From Pseudomonas fluorescens NCIMB 11764 (GTDB lineage: Bacteria; Pseudomonadota; Gammaproteobacteria; Pseudomonadales; Pseudomonadaceae), in the NCBI RefSeq assembly GCF_000293885.2, contig NZ_CP010945.1, positions 2,872,001 to 2,936,000 of the forward strand: a DNA stretch of 64,000 bases, in the 5' to 3' direction. The notes beneath the pieces were generated by a model. The model made no database searches, was not told where the DNA came from, and saw only the letters and a list, made by a program, of their open reading frames with translations. Position 1 is the first letter of the stretch, and every line of letters begins with the position of its first letter. Position numbers and translations under genes: made by a program. Shown in pieces: positions 26,023 through 34,853 of this stretch.

Positions 26023-27469
26023 GCTTAGATATCTCCCTTCGGACGATAGCTTCCAGGTGTGCCTCAACCTCGGACTGAGCTTGAGCAAGGATCGGATGAT
26101 CCTGTCTATACTTGATGTATCCTATTGTTACGTTCACGTCTTCATGATTCAGCCTGTTTTTTAGTTTGTCCAAGAGTTCTAATTGATTCATTTCGCCCTT
26201 GTCCCTCTTTTGCATATAGTCTTCGAGTAGGTTCATGCCGAAGGTGGCTCGTAGGTCGTGAAACTGGTATTTGAATGAAGTGTTGTTTTTCATGAGTTGC
26301 TCCTGAATTACCTTCGCGAATTGACGGATTGCCGATCCCTTTTCAGCGCTGAAGTCAAACAGCGATTGATCGATTTCAGCAACGTAGTATGGTTTGCCCG
26401 TCCTTGTGAGGAATACGTATTGGTCATCTTTGTTGGTTATTGGTGATTTTGCTGCTCGCTCTGTATGTCGTTGAGAGTGTATATAGGTGTTTAGCATGTG
26501 GTGAACCCATGCGGGCATTTCGACAACCTGGTTTTTACCACCTTTGGCTTCGGTCATTTGTCCGTCTCCTATAGTTATAGGGTGTAATGAGTATTTGAAA
26601 GGATCGTTGTCCGCTCCTATGCCACTAATTATGCAGTTGTGTCGAAGCGTCAGGATTGACTGAATTCTCATTCCGGTTGTAAGTCCCACGATGTGGGTGA
26701 GTAGCATTTCTGTATTCCCGAGTTGGATTAAGGCGTCGAGAAGGGACTGTTGGTTTTCGCGAGTAATAGGAAAGAGCTTTCCCCCATCACGAATGAAGCG
26801 GCCAGTCGATATGGATTCTTTGTTTTTGAAAGGCAAGTCAGTCGCCATCACTTCTTTCACCTGGATGACTCCATATACGTCTGTGTAACGACGGCGCTTA
26901 ATTGTCGAAATCCACATTTCGGCTTCGGGCTTAAAGTTCCGGCACATTACTTTCCATGTGTAGAAACCAATCATGTTACCGATTTTGCGATTCGCTGTTT
27001 TCCGCTTAATTTGGCCCCGAGCGATCTCAAGTTTCAGCTCAGATTTGTAGTAATACGTTGGCCGTTCTGACTGGGGGCCCCGAAAGATGTCATAAGTTCT
27101 TTCACCGTCTGTCAGTTTGTTCATCATGTCTGAGAGGTCGCCGGCGGCATTCGAAGCGGTGGAATCTTTGATTCCCTTTACAGACCAGCACCAGAATAAG
27201 TAGAGGCAGCCTTCAAGCCAAAGACTCCCATCTGGTTGGACAATTACGTAGAGTCGTGGAGCGGACTGCGGCTGGAGGTGCATAGGCCTTATCGAATAGC
27301 CCTTGCGGTCGCCTGTGGTATTAGCTGGAAGCGCAAGCCATTCAGTTGAATCCTGGTCACTACAGGGCTCCCAAAGACGGACATTCTTCAGGATAACCTT
27401 GTGATAGTTGCCTTGGGAAACTCCGGCTGATTCAGTCATGGACAAGGCTCGATGAGGATGTCCGTCCAT
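25988..27469 (-). CDS. Tyrosine recombinase/integrase, 493 residues
   Basis: This is the first gene of the module and the most canonical recombinase: TGMRIQSILTLRH (Arg about residue 265), FHDLRATFGMNLL (HxxR about 403), and LNHEDVNVTIGYIKY (His and Tyr about 450). It should cut and join DNA at the element ends. The ATG at 27469 lies about 40 bases inside the junction with the disrupted channel gene, as expected for a TnpA-type gene that reads inward from one end of the element. A second ATG at 27439 is possible. Confidence 0.87.
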   Translation of the reverse strand: MDGHPHRALSMTESAGVSQGNYHKVILKNVRLWEPCSDQDSTEWLALPANTTGDRKGYSIRPMHLQPQSAPRLYVIVQPDGSLWLEGCLYLFWCWSVKGIKDSTASNAAGDLSDMMNKLTDGERTYDIFRGPQSERPTYYYKSELKLEIARGQIKRKTANRKIGNMIGFYTWKVMCRNFKPEAEMWISTIKRRRYTDVYGVIQVKEVMATDLPFKNKESISTGRFIRDGGKLFPITRENQQSLLDALIQLGNTEMLLTHIVGLTTGMRIQSILTLRHNCIISGIGADNDPFKYSLHPITIGDGQMTEAKGGKNQVVEMPAWVHHMLNTYIHSQRHTERAAKSPITNKDDQYVFLTRTGKPYYVAEIDQSLFDFSAEKGSAIRQFAKVIQEQLMKNNTSFKYQFHDLRATFGMNLLEDYMQKRDKGEMNQLELLDKLKNRLNHEDVNVTIGYIKYRQDHPILAQAQSEVEAHLEAIVRREISKHDKSRASPLRD

Positions 27470-27507
27470 TTAAGGTCAGCTCACGGGATCCGTCAAATCG
27501 CAGGAGC

Positions 27508-28218
27508 TCACGCGTGGTTCTGCACCTTGACCGTGTGCAGCGTGATGTCCACCACATCGCCATCGGCGCCGACTTGCGGCATCTCGATCCAGTCGCCGAC
27601 CCGCAGCATGTCGTTGCTGGTCAGCTGCACGCTGGCGACGAACGACAACAGGGTGTCCTTGTAGACCAACAGAATGACCGCCGACATGGCGCCCAGGCCC
27701 GACAGTAGCAACAGCGGCGAGCGGTCGATCAGCGTGGCGACGATGATGATCGCCCCGAACACGTACAAGACCATCTTCGCCAGTTGCACGTAGCCCTTGA
27801 TCGAGCGGGTTCGGGCATGCTCCGTGCGCGCATAGATGTCCAGCAACGCGTTGAGCAGGGCGCTGATGGCCAGCACCAGGAACAGAATGGTGAAGGCCAG
27901 CGCCACGTTGCCGAGGAAGATCAGGCTGGTTTTGCTCAGTTCCGGCACCAGGTGCAGGCCGAATTGGATCACCAGCGACGGCGTCATCTGCGCCAGGCGA
28001 TGAAACACCTTGTTCTGCCGAAAGTCATTGACCCAGTGCAACGCCGGTTGACGGCCCAGCATTTTGGTCGCATGAAGAATGAGATAGCGCGCCACTCGTC
28101 CGAGGGCCAGTGCCACCAGCAGCAACAAAAGCAGCCCGAGGCTGGAATGCAGGAGAGGATGCTGGTCGAGAGCACCCCAAAGGTCTTGGACGTTGAGCCA
28201 GAGCTGTTTGATATCCAT
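27508..28218 (-). pseudogene. Mechanosensitive channel gene truncated by insertion
   Basis: The reading frame from ATG 28218 gives 236 residues: several transmembrane helices and the pore/TM3 region (LGAMSAVILLVYKDTLLSFV), then the start of the MscS beta domain (RVGDWIEMPQVGADGDVVDI, then TLHTVKVQN), after which it reads His-Ala-stop. YbdG/MscS-type channels normally continue for about 150-200 more residues. The break at about 27511-27519 coincides with the start of low-GC recombinase DNA, so the element interrupted this gene. The stub lacks most of the cytoplasmic cage and is probably not a working channel. Confidence 0.88.
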
Positions 28219-28410
28219 GGGTAAAACCGTTCTTCTATAGGACGCGTCGGGGCGATTAGAGCATTTAAGACGCTTTGGATGACGTTTGAGGACAAAAGAG
28301 GCAACAAAAAAGCCACTGTTTACGGTCGTTTGCATAAAGAAACTCGGCCTCGGCGCTCGAAACCGTTACCCTATGCAGCTGTTTTTTTGTATTTCTTCGA
28401 GGTAGCACCC

Positions 28411-29757
28411 GTGTTTTCCCAATTCGCCCTGCACGAACGCCTGCTCAAAGCCGTGGCCGAGCTTAAATTTGTCGAGCCAACGCCTGTGCAAGCAGCGGCT
28501 ATTCCGCTGGCGCTCCAAGGGCGTGACCTGCGGGTGACAGCGCAAACCGGCAGCGGCAAGACCGCCGCCTTCGTCTTGCCGATCCTCAACCGTCTGATCG
28601 GCCCGGCGAAAATCCGCGTCAGCATCAAGACCCTGATCCTGCTGCCCACCCGCGAGCTGGCCCAGCAGACCATCAAGGAAGTCGAGCGTTTCGCTCAGTT
28701 CACGTTCATCAAGTCCGGTCTGATCACCGGCGGTGAAGACTTCAAGGTTCAGGCCGCCATGCTGCGCAAGGTGCCGGATATCCTGATCGGTACGCCGGGC
28801 CGGATGATCGAGCAACTGAACGCCGGCAACCTCGACTTGAAAGAAGTCGAAGTGCTGGTGCTCGACGAAGCCGACCGCATGCTCGACATGGGGTTTGCCG
28901 AAGACGTGCAGCGTCTGGTGGAAGAGTGCACCAATCGCCAGCAGACCATGCTGTTCTCCGCCACCACGGGCGGTTCGGGCCTGCGCGAGATGGTCGCCAA
29001 GGTCCTGAACAACCCGGAACACCTGCAGCTGAACAACGTCAGCGATCTGAACGCGACCACCCGTCAGCAGATCATCACCGCTGACCACAACCAGCACAAA
29101 GAGCAGATCGTGAACTGGCTGCTGGCCAACGAGACCTATCAGAAGGCCATCGTGTTCACCAACACCCGTGCCATGGCCGACCGCATCTACGGCCGCCTGG
29201 TGGCCCAGGAATATAAAGCGTTCGTCCTGCACGGCGACAAGGACCAGAAAGACCGCAAGCAGGCGATCGATCGCCTGAAACAGGGCGGTGTGAAAATCCT
29301 GGTTGCCACCGACGTTGCCGCCCGTGGCCTCGACGTTGACGGCCTCGACCTGGTGATCAACTTCGACATGCCGCGCAGTGGCGACGAATACGTTCACCGT
29401 ATCGGTCGCACCGGTCGTGCCGGCAACGATGGCCTGGCCATCTCGCTGATCTGCCATGGCGACTGGAACCTGATGTCGAGCATCGAGCGCTACCTCAAGC
29501 AGAGCTTCGAGCGCCGCACCATCAAGGAAGTCAAAGGCACCTACGGCGGGCCGAAAAAGGTCAAGGCCTCGGGCAAAGCCGTTGGCGTGAAGAAGAAAAA
29601 GGTCGACGCCAAGGGCGAGAAGAAGAAAACCGGCGCCAAGGCACCGACCAAGCGCAAAATTGCCAACCGCCCGAAGACCGACGCCCTGTCGCTGGTCAGC
29701 AAGGACGGCATGGCCCCGCTGAAGCGCCGCAAGCCGGAAGCGCCGGCTGCTGAATAA
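28411..29757 (+). CDS. DEAD-box ATP-dependent RNA helicase
   Basis: The 448-residue helicase has the motifs AQTGSGKT (I), PTRELAQQ (Ia), TPGR (Ib), DEAD (II), SAT (III), ARGLD (V) and HRIGRTGRAG (VI), and a lysine-rich C-terminal tail (residues about 380-445) for RNA binding. It is close to the P. aeruginosa PA2840-type helicases. I chose GTG 28411 because CGAGG precedes it and the N-terminus VFSQFALHERLLKAV is that of the family. The frame opens earlier, at 28279, but that part overlaps the divergent channel gene start. A terminator follows the stop. Confidence 0.92.
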   Translation: MFSQFALHERLLKAVAELKFVEPTPVQAAAIPLALQGRDLRVTAQTGSGKTAAFVLPILNRLIGPAKIRVSIKTLILLPTRELAQQTIKEVERFAQFTFIKSGLITGGEDFKVQAAMLRKVPDILIGTPGRMIEQLNAGNLDLKEVEVLVLDEADRMLDMGFAEDVQRLVEECTNRQQTMLFSATTGGSGLREMVAKVLNNPEHLQLNNVSDLNATTRQQIITADHNQHKEQIVNWLLANETYQKAIVFTNTRAMADRIYGRLVAQEYKAFVLHGDKDQKDRKQAIDRLKQGGVKILVATDVAARGLDVDGLDLVINFDMPRSGDEYVHRIGRTGRAGNDGLAISLICHGDWNLMSSIERYLKQSFERRTIKEVKGTYGGPKKVKASGKAVGVKKKKVDAKGEKKKTGAKAPTKRKIANRPKTDALSLVSKDGMAPLKRRKPEAPAAE

Positions 29758-29776
29758 GGCGCGGTAGCGATCCAGT

Positions 29777-29806
29777 AAAAACCCGGACATTGTCCGGGTT
29801 TTTTTT
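29777..29806 (+). terminator. Rho-independent terminator of the helicase gene
   Basis: ACCCGGACA pairs with TGTCCGGGT, followed by a run of T residues, 20 bases after the helicase stop codon. Confidence 0.9.
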
Positions 29807-29812
29807 CGTCCA

Positions 29813-29915
29813 AAGATCGCAGGCTTCGCCAGCTCCTGCATGAAGCGTGTGCGACCTGGTATTCCGAGTGCACCTGAATCCTCGGAGCTGTCGCGCGAAG
29901 CGAGGCTACGATCTT
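29813..29915. repeat. Degenerate REP palindrome pair
   Basis: AAGATCGCAGGCTTCGCCAG at 29813 onward is inverted at 29884-29915 (GGAGCTGTCGCGCGAAGCGA, then GGCTACGATCTT). This is the REP family of fluorescent pseudomonads, also present more cleanly at 32713-32790. Confidence 0.7.
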
Positions 29916-29919
29916 CTCT

Positions 29920-30195
29920 TCAACCCTCGGCTTTTTTCTCCGCCGATCCCAACTCCTTCAAACGCTGATCGATCAACTGACACTTGTCCGGTAGATCGGC
30001 GCTGGCCGTATCCAGATCCATCTTCTGCAACTCATCGTTGATCTCTTTGGCTTTCTTCGGATTCTGCTCCGTGAGCCTGGCGACTTCCTTGGCCAGCTGT
30101 TCACGTTTGGCGGTGGCTTCCTCCGGCGTGCAGGCCCAGGCGGGGAGGGCGCAAGCGAGGGTGGCGGCGAGGGTGAGTTTCAGCAGGGTTTTCAT
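29920..30195 (-). CDS. Small periplasmic protein
   Basis: The 91-residue protein has a Sec signal peptide (KTLLKLTLAATLACALPAWA) followed by a two-cysteine helical domain rich in Lys and Glu (CTPEEATAKREQLAKEVARL, then LPDKCQLIDQRL). Two cysteines about 50 residues apart could form a disulfide that ties a helical hairpin. Hypothetical in Pseudomonas; function unknown. Confidence 0.75.
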   Translation of the reverse strand: MKTLLKLTLAATLACALPAWACTPEEATAKREQLAKEVARLTEQNPKKAKEINDELQKMDLDTASADLPDKCQLIDQRLKELGSAEKKAEG

Positions 30196-30383
30196 GGGGG
30201 TGGGCCTCGGTTCCGGTTAAGGCGGGTTATCCGGTTGAGGGTTGAGGTCAGGGGAAAGTTCAGCACGCTGGCATCTTTTGTTCACGCAGCTGGCTGATAG
30301 CGAATCCGTCAATTGACCGAAAAAGGACGCCAATCTAGTAGACTGGTATCATTGTGCTATCACTCGCAAATCAGGGATTGACC

Positions 30384-30812
30384 ATGCTGTTCAGGGCCGT
30401 CACGGCAAGCCTTCTACTGGCATTGACCGGTTGCACCAACGTCAACGTCGAGCCAGTTGCTCCTCAATACAAAATCTCTCAGCTCTGCATCGAAGAGAAC
30501 CCGAAAGTGGTGGTGGGCGATTTCGTCGATGGCCTGCAAACGCTTTTGCGCAAGCACAACATCGAAAGTCGCTTGTACGCCGCCCCCATTCCGAGCAGTT
30601 GCGAATACCGTCTGACCTACACCGCCATCCGTTCCTGGGACTTTTCCCCGTACTTGTCCGATGCCAGTGTCCGGCTCTTCAAGGGCGATCAACAAATCGG
30701 CTTTGGTCAATACCATCTGACCGGTGAGGGCGGCTTCGATCCGTCGAAAGTCGCGCCGGTCGAGGAAAAAATGGGGCCGGTGATCAACCAGTTACTGGGG
30801 CAAAACAAATGA
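30384..30812 (+). CDS. Lipoprotein, Sbal_3080-like
   Basis: The 142-residue protein has a lipobox in LLLALTGCTN, followed by an alpha/beta domain (CIEENPKVVVGDFVDGLQTL, YRLTYTAIRSWDFSPYLS). It matches a family of small lipoproteins of unknown function common in gammaproteobacteria. I chose ATG 30384, which follows CAGGGATTGACC. Its stop overlaps the start of the next lipoprotein gene (ATGA at 30809), so the two form an operon. Confidence 0.78.
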   Translation: MLFRAVTASLLLALTGCTNVNVEPVAPQYKISQLCIEENPKVVVGDFVDGLQTLLRKHNIESRLYAAPIPSSCEYRLTYTAIRSWDFSPYLSDASVRLFKGDQQIGFGQYHLTGEGGFDPSKVAPVEEKMGPVINQLLGQNK

Positions 30813-31240
30813 GCGCAGCCATGAAAAGTATCCCGGTTCTATTGCTCATGCTGTTGTTGACCGGATGCGGTCATACCAGCTCCAGCCAGCCGTATTTCGA
30901 GCCGCCGGCGCCACCGCAGGGCAAAGCGCTGGTTTACATGATGCGGACCCAGGTCATTCAAGGCAGTTTTTATGACAGCGTGTTCAGCATCAATGACAGC
31001 GCCGTGGTGGGGCTCAATGACAAAAACTATTCCTGGGTTCTGGTGAGCCCGGGCTTGCATAAGGTCTCAGCCGGACCGCGCCCGCATCCCCGAAACGTGT
31101 ACTTGAACCTGCAGGTCGAGCCGGGCAAGGAATACTTCGTTGAATACACGCAAGAGTACGCGGCCGAGATGGTCCGGGTGCGGGACGCCAAGGAAGGGAA
31201 AGCCATGGTGAAGGGGTATTCGTATATTCCGGCGAAGTAG
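30809..31240 (+). CDS. DUF2846-like lipoprotein
   Basis: The 143-residue protein has a lipobox (LLLTGCGH) and a beta-rich domain (KALVYMMRTQVIQGSFYDSV, GLNDKNYSWVLVSPGLHKVS, EPGKEYFVEYTQEY) of the DUF2846 type, found in envelope proteins of unknown function. It overlaps the upstream lipoprotein gene by 4 bases, so the products probably work together in the envelope. Confidence 0.8.
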   Translation: MSAAMKSIPVLLLMLLLTGCGHTSSSQPYFEPPAPPQGKALVYMMRTQVIQGSFYDSVFSINDSAVVGLNDKNYSWVLVSPGLHKVSAGPRPHPRNVYLNLQVEPGKEYFVEYTQEYAAEMVRVRDAKEGKAMVKGYSYIPAK

Positions 31241-31267
31241 TCGCACGCGGTAAATGAGTGATCCATC

Positions 31268-31362
31268 GCCAATCAAAACGTTTGATTGGCATGCCTGAGT
31301 TAGCGCTTTTCAGCACGTGTCTGCACATACGCAAAAGGGCGACCAACAGGTTGCCCTTTTTA
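31268..31362 (+). terminator. Two hairpins after the lipoprotein operon
   Basis: A perfect palindrome GCCAATCAAA/TTTGATTGGC (31268-31290) is followed by AAAAGGGC/GCCCTTTT at 31333-31360, flanked by A and T runs. The second is a likely bidirectional terminator between the plus-strand lipoprotein operon and the minus-strand DUF899 gene. Confidence 0.75.
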
Positions 31363-31396
31363 TTTGCTCACAGCATTTGCTTGCAAACAATGCGCT

Positions 31397-32131
31397 CTAT
31401 CCCCCATGGCAGCAGCTCGAAGAAGCCTTGTCTTCATAGCGATCGTGATGCCTTACCCATTCCATGATTTCTTCTTCATTGCGCCCCTTGGGCGTGAGGT
31501 CGAGGTAATTGTAGGCTCCCACCAACATGTCCAATCCTCGGGCATAGGTGGAGTAGGTGTGGAAAATATCGCCAGCTTCGTTGCGATAAAACACGCTCAG
31601 GCCGGGGAGTTCTTCCTCGGCACCGTCGGATTTTTCGTAGTTGTAGGTTGCCTTGCCGGCAGCGACATCTTCTGCTCGGGCCGAGACGCCAAAGTCGTAG
31701 TTGAAATCGCTGCCTGCTGACGACACCCAATCGAACTTCCAGCCCATGCGCCGTTTGAATGCCTGGAATTCGGCGAATGGCGCGTGGGAAACGGCCACTA
31801 CGGCCACGTCGTGATGGGCGAGGTGCTGGTTTGCGCCGTCGATGTGGTCGGACAGGAAGGAGCAACCGGGACAACCTTCGTCCCAGCCGTCGGCGAACAT
31901 GAAGTGGTAAATGACCAACTGGCTGCGACCGCCGAACAGATTGGCCATTTTCAGTTCGCCGTTGGGGCCCTGGAAGCGATAGTCCTGGTCAATTTTCACC
32001 CAGGGCAGGGCGCGACGTTCGGCGCTGAGTTTGTCCCGTTCTTTGGTGAAGGCTTTTTCGTGGGCCAAGTGTTGTTTGCGGGCCACGAGCCATTCTTCTC
32101 GCGACACGATTTGATGGTTCTGAACGTTCAT
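31397..32131 (-). CDS. DUF899 thioredoxin-like protein
   Basis: The 244-residue protein has the DUF899 pattern: RRALPWVKIDQDYRFQGPNG, LVIYHFMFADGWDEGCPGCS with a CPGC motif, and SDFNYDFGVS. These proteins have a thioredoxin-like fold; their substrate is not known. I chose ATG 32131, which has GGAGAAAACCC upstream, over the longer frame to 32170. The C-terminus ends SSSCCHGG. Monocistronic as far as visible. Confidence 0.85.
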   Translation of the reverse strand: MNVQNHQIVSREEWLVARKQHLAHEKAFTKERDKLSAERRALPWVKIDQDYRFQGPNGELKMANLFGGRSQLVIYHFMFADGWDEGCPGCSFLSDHIDGANQHLAHHDVAVVAVSHAPFAEFQAFKRRMGWKFDWVSSAGSDFNYDFGVSARAEDVAAGKATYNYEKSDGAEEELPGLSVFYRNEAGDIFHTYSTYARGLDMLVGAYNYLDLTPKGRNEEEIMEWVRHHDRYEDKASSSCCHGG

Positions 32132-32308
32132 CGGGTTTTCTCCTGCGCAATGCTGGGAGGTGACTGACACAAGCTTGTCGTTTGACCTGTGCCGATTTCG
32201 ACATACCGCCGGTCAGCGCCGTTCAAAACCTACGCTGAACGGCTGCGCGTGCTGCCGGTCACAACCTATGAAGGCCATCACATTCACGGGCTTTGGAGGT
32301 TGGACAGG

Positions 32309-32698
32309 ATGACGACTTATAACTGGGATTTGATTGAACGCTTGCTGCACGAAGTGCAAAACGCGGCCCCCAGCTTCACGCCGCGGCCCTATGCAGAAGA
32401 GTACGCGGCAGAAAAAGGTGCGGAGGGCGAGCAGACTGAAAACCTGGATCACCTGAAAGCGGTGGCCGGTGAATATGAAAAGTTGCTGCTGGAGCGGGGT
32501 TATATCGAACCTCGGCCTGAAGAGCAGGGTGGGACCGGTTCGAACTACATGCTGACGCCACGGGGTTCGAGTTTATTGAGCCTGATCGACAGCAGCATTC
32601 CTGGCAATGATCATCCACGGCAGGTCCTGGATGAGCAGGAAGATGCGCTCGATGCAGTGACGTTTGATGAGGTGGCGTCCAAGGCGCAGATCGCCTGA
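32309..32698 (+). CDS. DUF2513-like small winged-helix protein
   Basis: The 129-residue protein begins MTTYNWDLIERLLHEVQN and has a winged-helix-like middle (EYEKLLLERGYIEPRPEEQG, then YMLTPRGSSLLSLI), as in DUF2513/YjcQ-type proteins. It may be a DNA-binding regulator. GGAGG about 11 bases before the ATG at 32309 selects this start over the upstream one at 32189. Confidence 0.65.
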   Translation: MTTYNWDLIERLLHEVQNAAPSFTPRPYAEEYAAEKGAEGEQTENLDHLKAVAGEYEKLLLERGYIEPRPEEQGGTGSNYMLTPRGSSLLSLIDSSIPGNDHPRQVLDEQEDALDAVTFDEVASKAQIA

Positions 32699-32712
32699 TT
32701 GCGTGGTGAAAG

Positions 32713-32790
32713 CAAAAGATCGCAGCCTTCGGCAGCTCCTGCCTGTATACACAGAACTCTGTAGGAGCTGCCGAAGGCTGCGATCTTTTG
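32713..32790. repeat. REP palindrome pair
   Basis: AAAAGATCGCAGCCTTCGGC and onward at 32713-32742 is repeated inverted at 32761-32790 with an 18-base spacer. All but one position pair. Typical Pseudomonas REP doublet between two convergent genes. Confidence 0.9.
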
Positions 32791-32794
32791 ATTC

Positions 32795-33664
32795 TTAGCT
32801 CTGTTTCGCGGCCTTGAGGCACTTCAAATCATTGAAGTCCTTGCGAACCCCTTCGATTTTCTTCAACAACCGCTCACGCTGGGTCGGCTTGCTCTCGGCC
32901 ATCAAATCCGCGAACAGGCTTAGCGCCTGTGCTTCTGTGTTGGCGTAAGCCTTGCGGTAATCGGCCGTCCATAAACTCTCGCGATTCACCAGAAGTGTCT
33001 CGATTCGCTGTGGGAATTCCGGGCTCTGACGTTGTGCCACTGCGGCACTGAACTGCTTCTGCCAATGGGCGCGGTTGGCGATCCATTGCGTGTTCTGGTC
33101 ACCCAAGGCATTCGACCAGGCGACGACACGTTGTCGCTGGGTTGGACTGAGCGGGCCGAGCCAGTCTTTCAAGCGTTTTTCCATGCGCTCGCCGCGCTCC
33201 TTGATCTGCTGATCGAGGGACGGTTTCAGGTAATCCTGCTGGCGTTTGCGCTGGTCCTTGGCAAAGGCGTCGTTCATCTCCGCGACTTGCTTGTCATCCA
33301 GCCCCTGCAACAACTCGATGGCCGACGGGGTGATTTCCCGTGCGGTCTGGGCGATGGCTTGTTTGGCTTCCTGGGTGCGGGTTTGCAGTGCGGTGTCGGT
33401 CACCTGATTGGTCTCAACCATCACCTGCAAACGGTCGAGCCAGTCGAGGTAACCCGGCAGTTGCGTGGTGCAGTGCCAGCTCAGGTGCTCTTTCAGGCGC
33501 TCGTTGAACCAGCCTTTTTGCTCGCCGTTCATGTCCAGGTAATCGCTGAGGGTCCACGGAATGATCACGTCGAGGTTGCGATAGGCCAGGCCCACGCGGC
33601 TGCAGGCGCCGAGGGCGAGACTGAGGGTGAGTGCGACGGCAATACACTTTAACCAGCGCGACAT
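32795..33664 (-). CDS. DUF6279 family lipoprotein
   Basis: The 289-residue protein has a lipoprotein signal (ALTLSLALGACSRVGLAY, Cys about 21) and a helical domain (RNLDVIIPWTLSDYLDMNGE, then EHLSWHCTTQLPGYLDWL) typical of DUF6279. It is probably an outer membrane lipoprotein of unknown function. The C-terminal half is rich in Gln, Arg and Lys and is probably helical. Confidence 0.82.
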   Translation of the reverse strand: MSRWLKCIAVALTLSLALGACSRVGLAYRNLDVIIPWTLSDYLDMNGEQKGWFNERLKEHLSWHCTTQLPGYLDWLDRLQVMVETNQVTDTALQTRTQEAKQAIAQTAREITPSAIELLQGLDDKQVAEMNDAFAKDQRKRQQDYLKPSLDQQIKERGERMEKRLKDWLGPLSPTQRQRVVAWSNALGDQNTQWIANRAHWQKQFSAAVAQRQSPEFPQRIETLLVNRESLWTADYRKAYANTEAQALSLFADLMAESKPTQRERLLKKIEGVRKDFNDLKCLKAAKQS

Positions 33665-33729
33665 GGGCGAGTCCTTGCGAAAGCGTAGGTTCTCATGTGA
33701 ACGCAGGATGAGCCCGCCAGTTCAGCCGA

Positions 33730-34446
33730 TCAATAGAACGCGTGTTCGGCTTTGAGGGTGACGAGTCCGTCGCACTGACTGTTGTGCCCGGAGTAGGCGG
33801 AGCAATCGCTGCCGCTGAGGCTTGAGTCGCTGTAGATCAGGTCCAGGTCGATGCCCATGAACGGCCGGGACAGCGTCAACGACCAGTCGGTGAAACTGCC
33901 TACATACCCGCCGTCCACCGACACCGGAGTATTGAGCTGGTGGGTGGTGTATTTCATGCTGATCCCGACGCCGAATGGCTGATTGCCGCCCAGGTCGGCG
34001 AACACGGTGCTGTTCTGTTTGTCCGGGTCGTTGCTGAAGGCTGCGCCGAAACGGCTGCCCAGCAGGGTCAGGCCGCCGAAGAGTTCCTGGGTGTCGAGGG
34101 TGTCCACCTTCGGATAGCTGTAGCGGATCATGCCGACTTCGTATCCGAGGGTTTGGTCGAAGGGTTGTTTAAAACCCATGTAGGAATCGACTTCGAGGTT
34201 GTTCCCCTGGCTCAATCCCATGCTCGGTGACCATTGGCCGAAGTAGAAGCCGCTGTCATGGCTCAGGTCGAGGCCGCCGTGAAAGGAGCCGATGGTCGAG
34301 GGTTTGACCAGCCCCTGGGCCATGCTGCGACTGGGGGTGGTGCCCAGCTTGAGATCGAAGTCCCCCAGTTCACGCTGGAAGATTTGCGCGTTGGCGACCG
34401 AAGATGACAGCAGGCCGCTGAGCAAAAACAGAAAGGGTTTGAGCAT
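33730..34446 (-). CDS. TorF family putative porin
   Basis: The 238-residue protein has a signal peptide (FLFLLSGLLSSSVANA) and alternating beta strands (GSFHGGLDLSHDSGFYFGQW, DWSLTLSRPFMGIDLDLIYS) ending in an aromatic residue (HAFY), as for an outer membrane barrel. It matches the TorF/CHP02001 group of small putative porins. Substrate unknown. It stands alone on the minus strand. Confidence 0.75.
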   Translation of the reverse strand: MLKPFLFLLSGLLSSSVANAQIFQRELGDFDLKLGTTPSRSMAQGLVKPSTIGSFHGGLDLSHDSGFYFGQWSPSMGLSQGNNLEVDSYMGFKQPFDQTLGYEVGMIRYSYPKVDTLDTQELFGGLTLLGSRFGAAFSNDPDKQNSTVFADLGGNQPFGVGISMKYTTHQLNTPVSVDGGYVGSFTDWSLTLSRPFMGIDLDLIYSDSSLSGSDCSAYSGHNSQCDGLVTLKAEHAFY

Positions 34447-34664
34447 GCGTCACTCCATGACAGCGAGGAGCAGAAACGAAAAACTGCTGAAACGCTTAAT
34501 CCAGACGTGTGCAAGCATACCGGCGAATGCTCGGCATCGATGGCCGTTCGTCGATTTTTGAAATATTGATGTATGTATCGGGGGTGTTGCGAGAGGGTTC
34601 CAGTCCAAGCGCTTCGAAGCTCAAAGCGCTTACGGACCAGGTGACGCGAGGATCTGTAACGGTG

Positions 34665-34853
34665 TTACTTTTTGCCGAGCGTGATCTGCTTGGACGGGCC
34701 GAACGTCTGGCCGCTGACGCCTTTGGCAATTTGCTGGATCTCGCCACCGGACTTGAGGAACGCAGCAATCTGGTTGTTGATCGATTCGCTGGTTTCAACG
34801 GCTGGAGCTGGCTTTGCTTTGCTGTTGGATGCTTTTACACGCATGGCGGCCAT
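34665..34853 (-). CDS. Small conserved Pseudomonas protein
   Basis: The 62-residue protein (MAAMRVKASNSKAKPAPAVE, then INNQIAAFLKSGGEIQQIAK) resembles a short family in Pseudomonas often labelled as a transcriptional regulator: a disordered basic and proline-rich start followed by a helix with AAFLKSGGEIQQI. The motif FLxxGGxIQxI is reminiscent of the RNA polymerase-binding protein SutA, but that similarity is weak. I chose ATG 34853, with CAGG upstream. Confidence 0.6.
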   Translation of the reverse strand: MAAMRVKASNSKAKPAPAVETSESINNQIAAFLKSGGEIQQIAKGVSGQTFGPSKQITLGKK

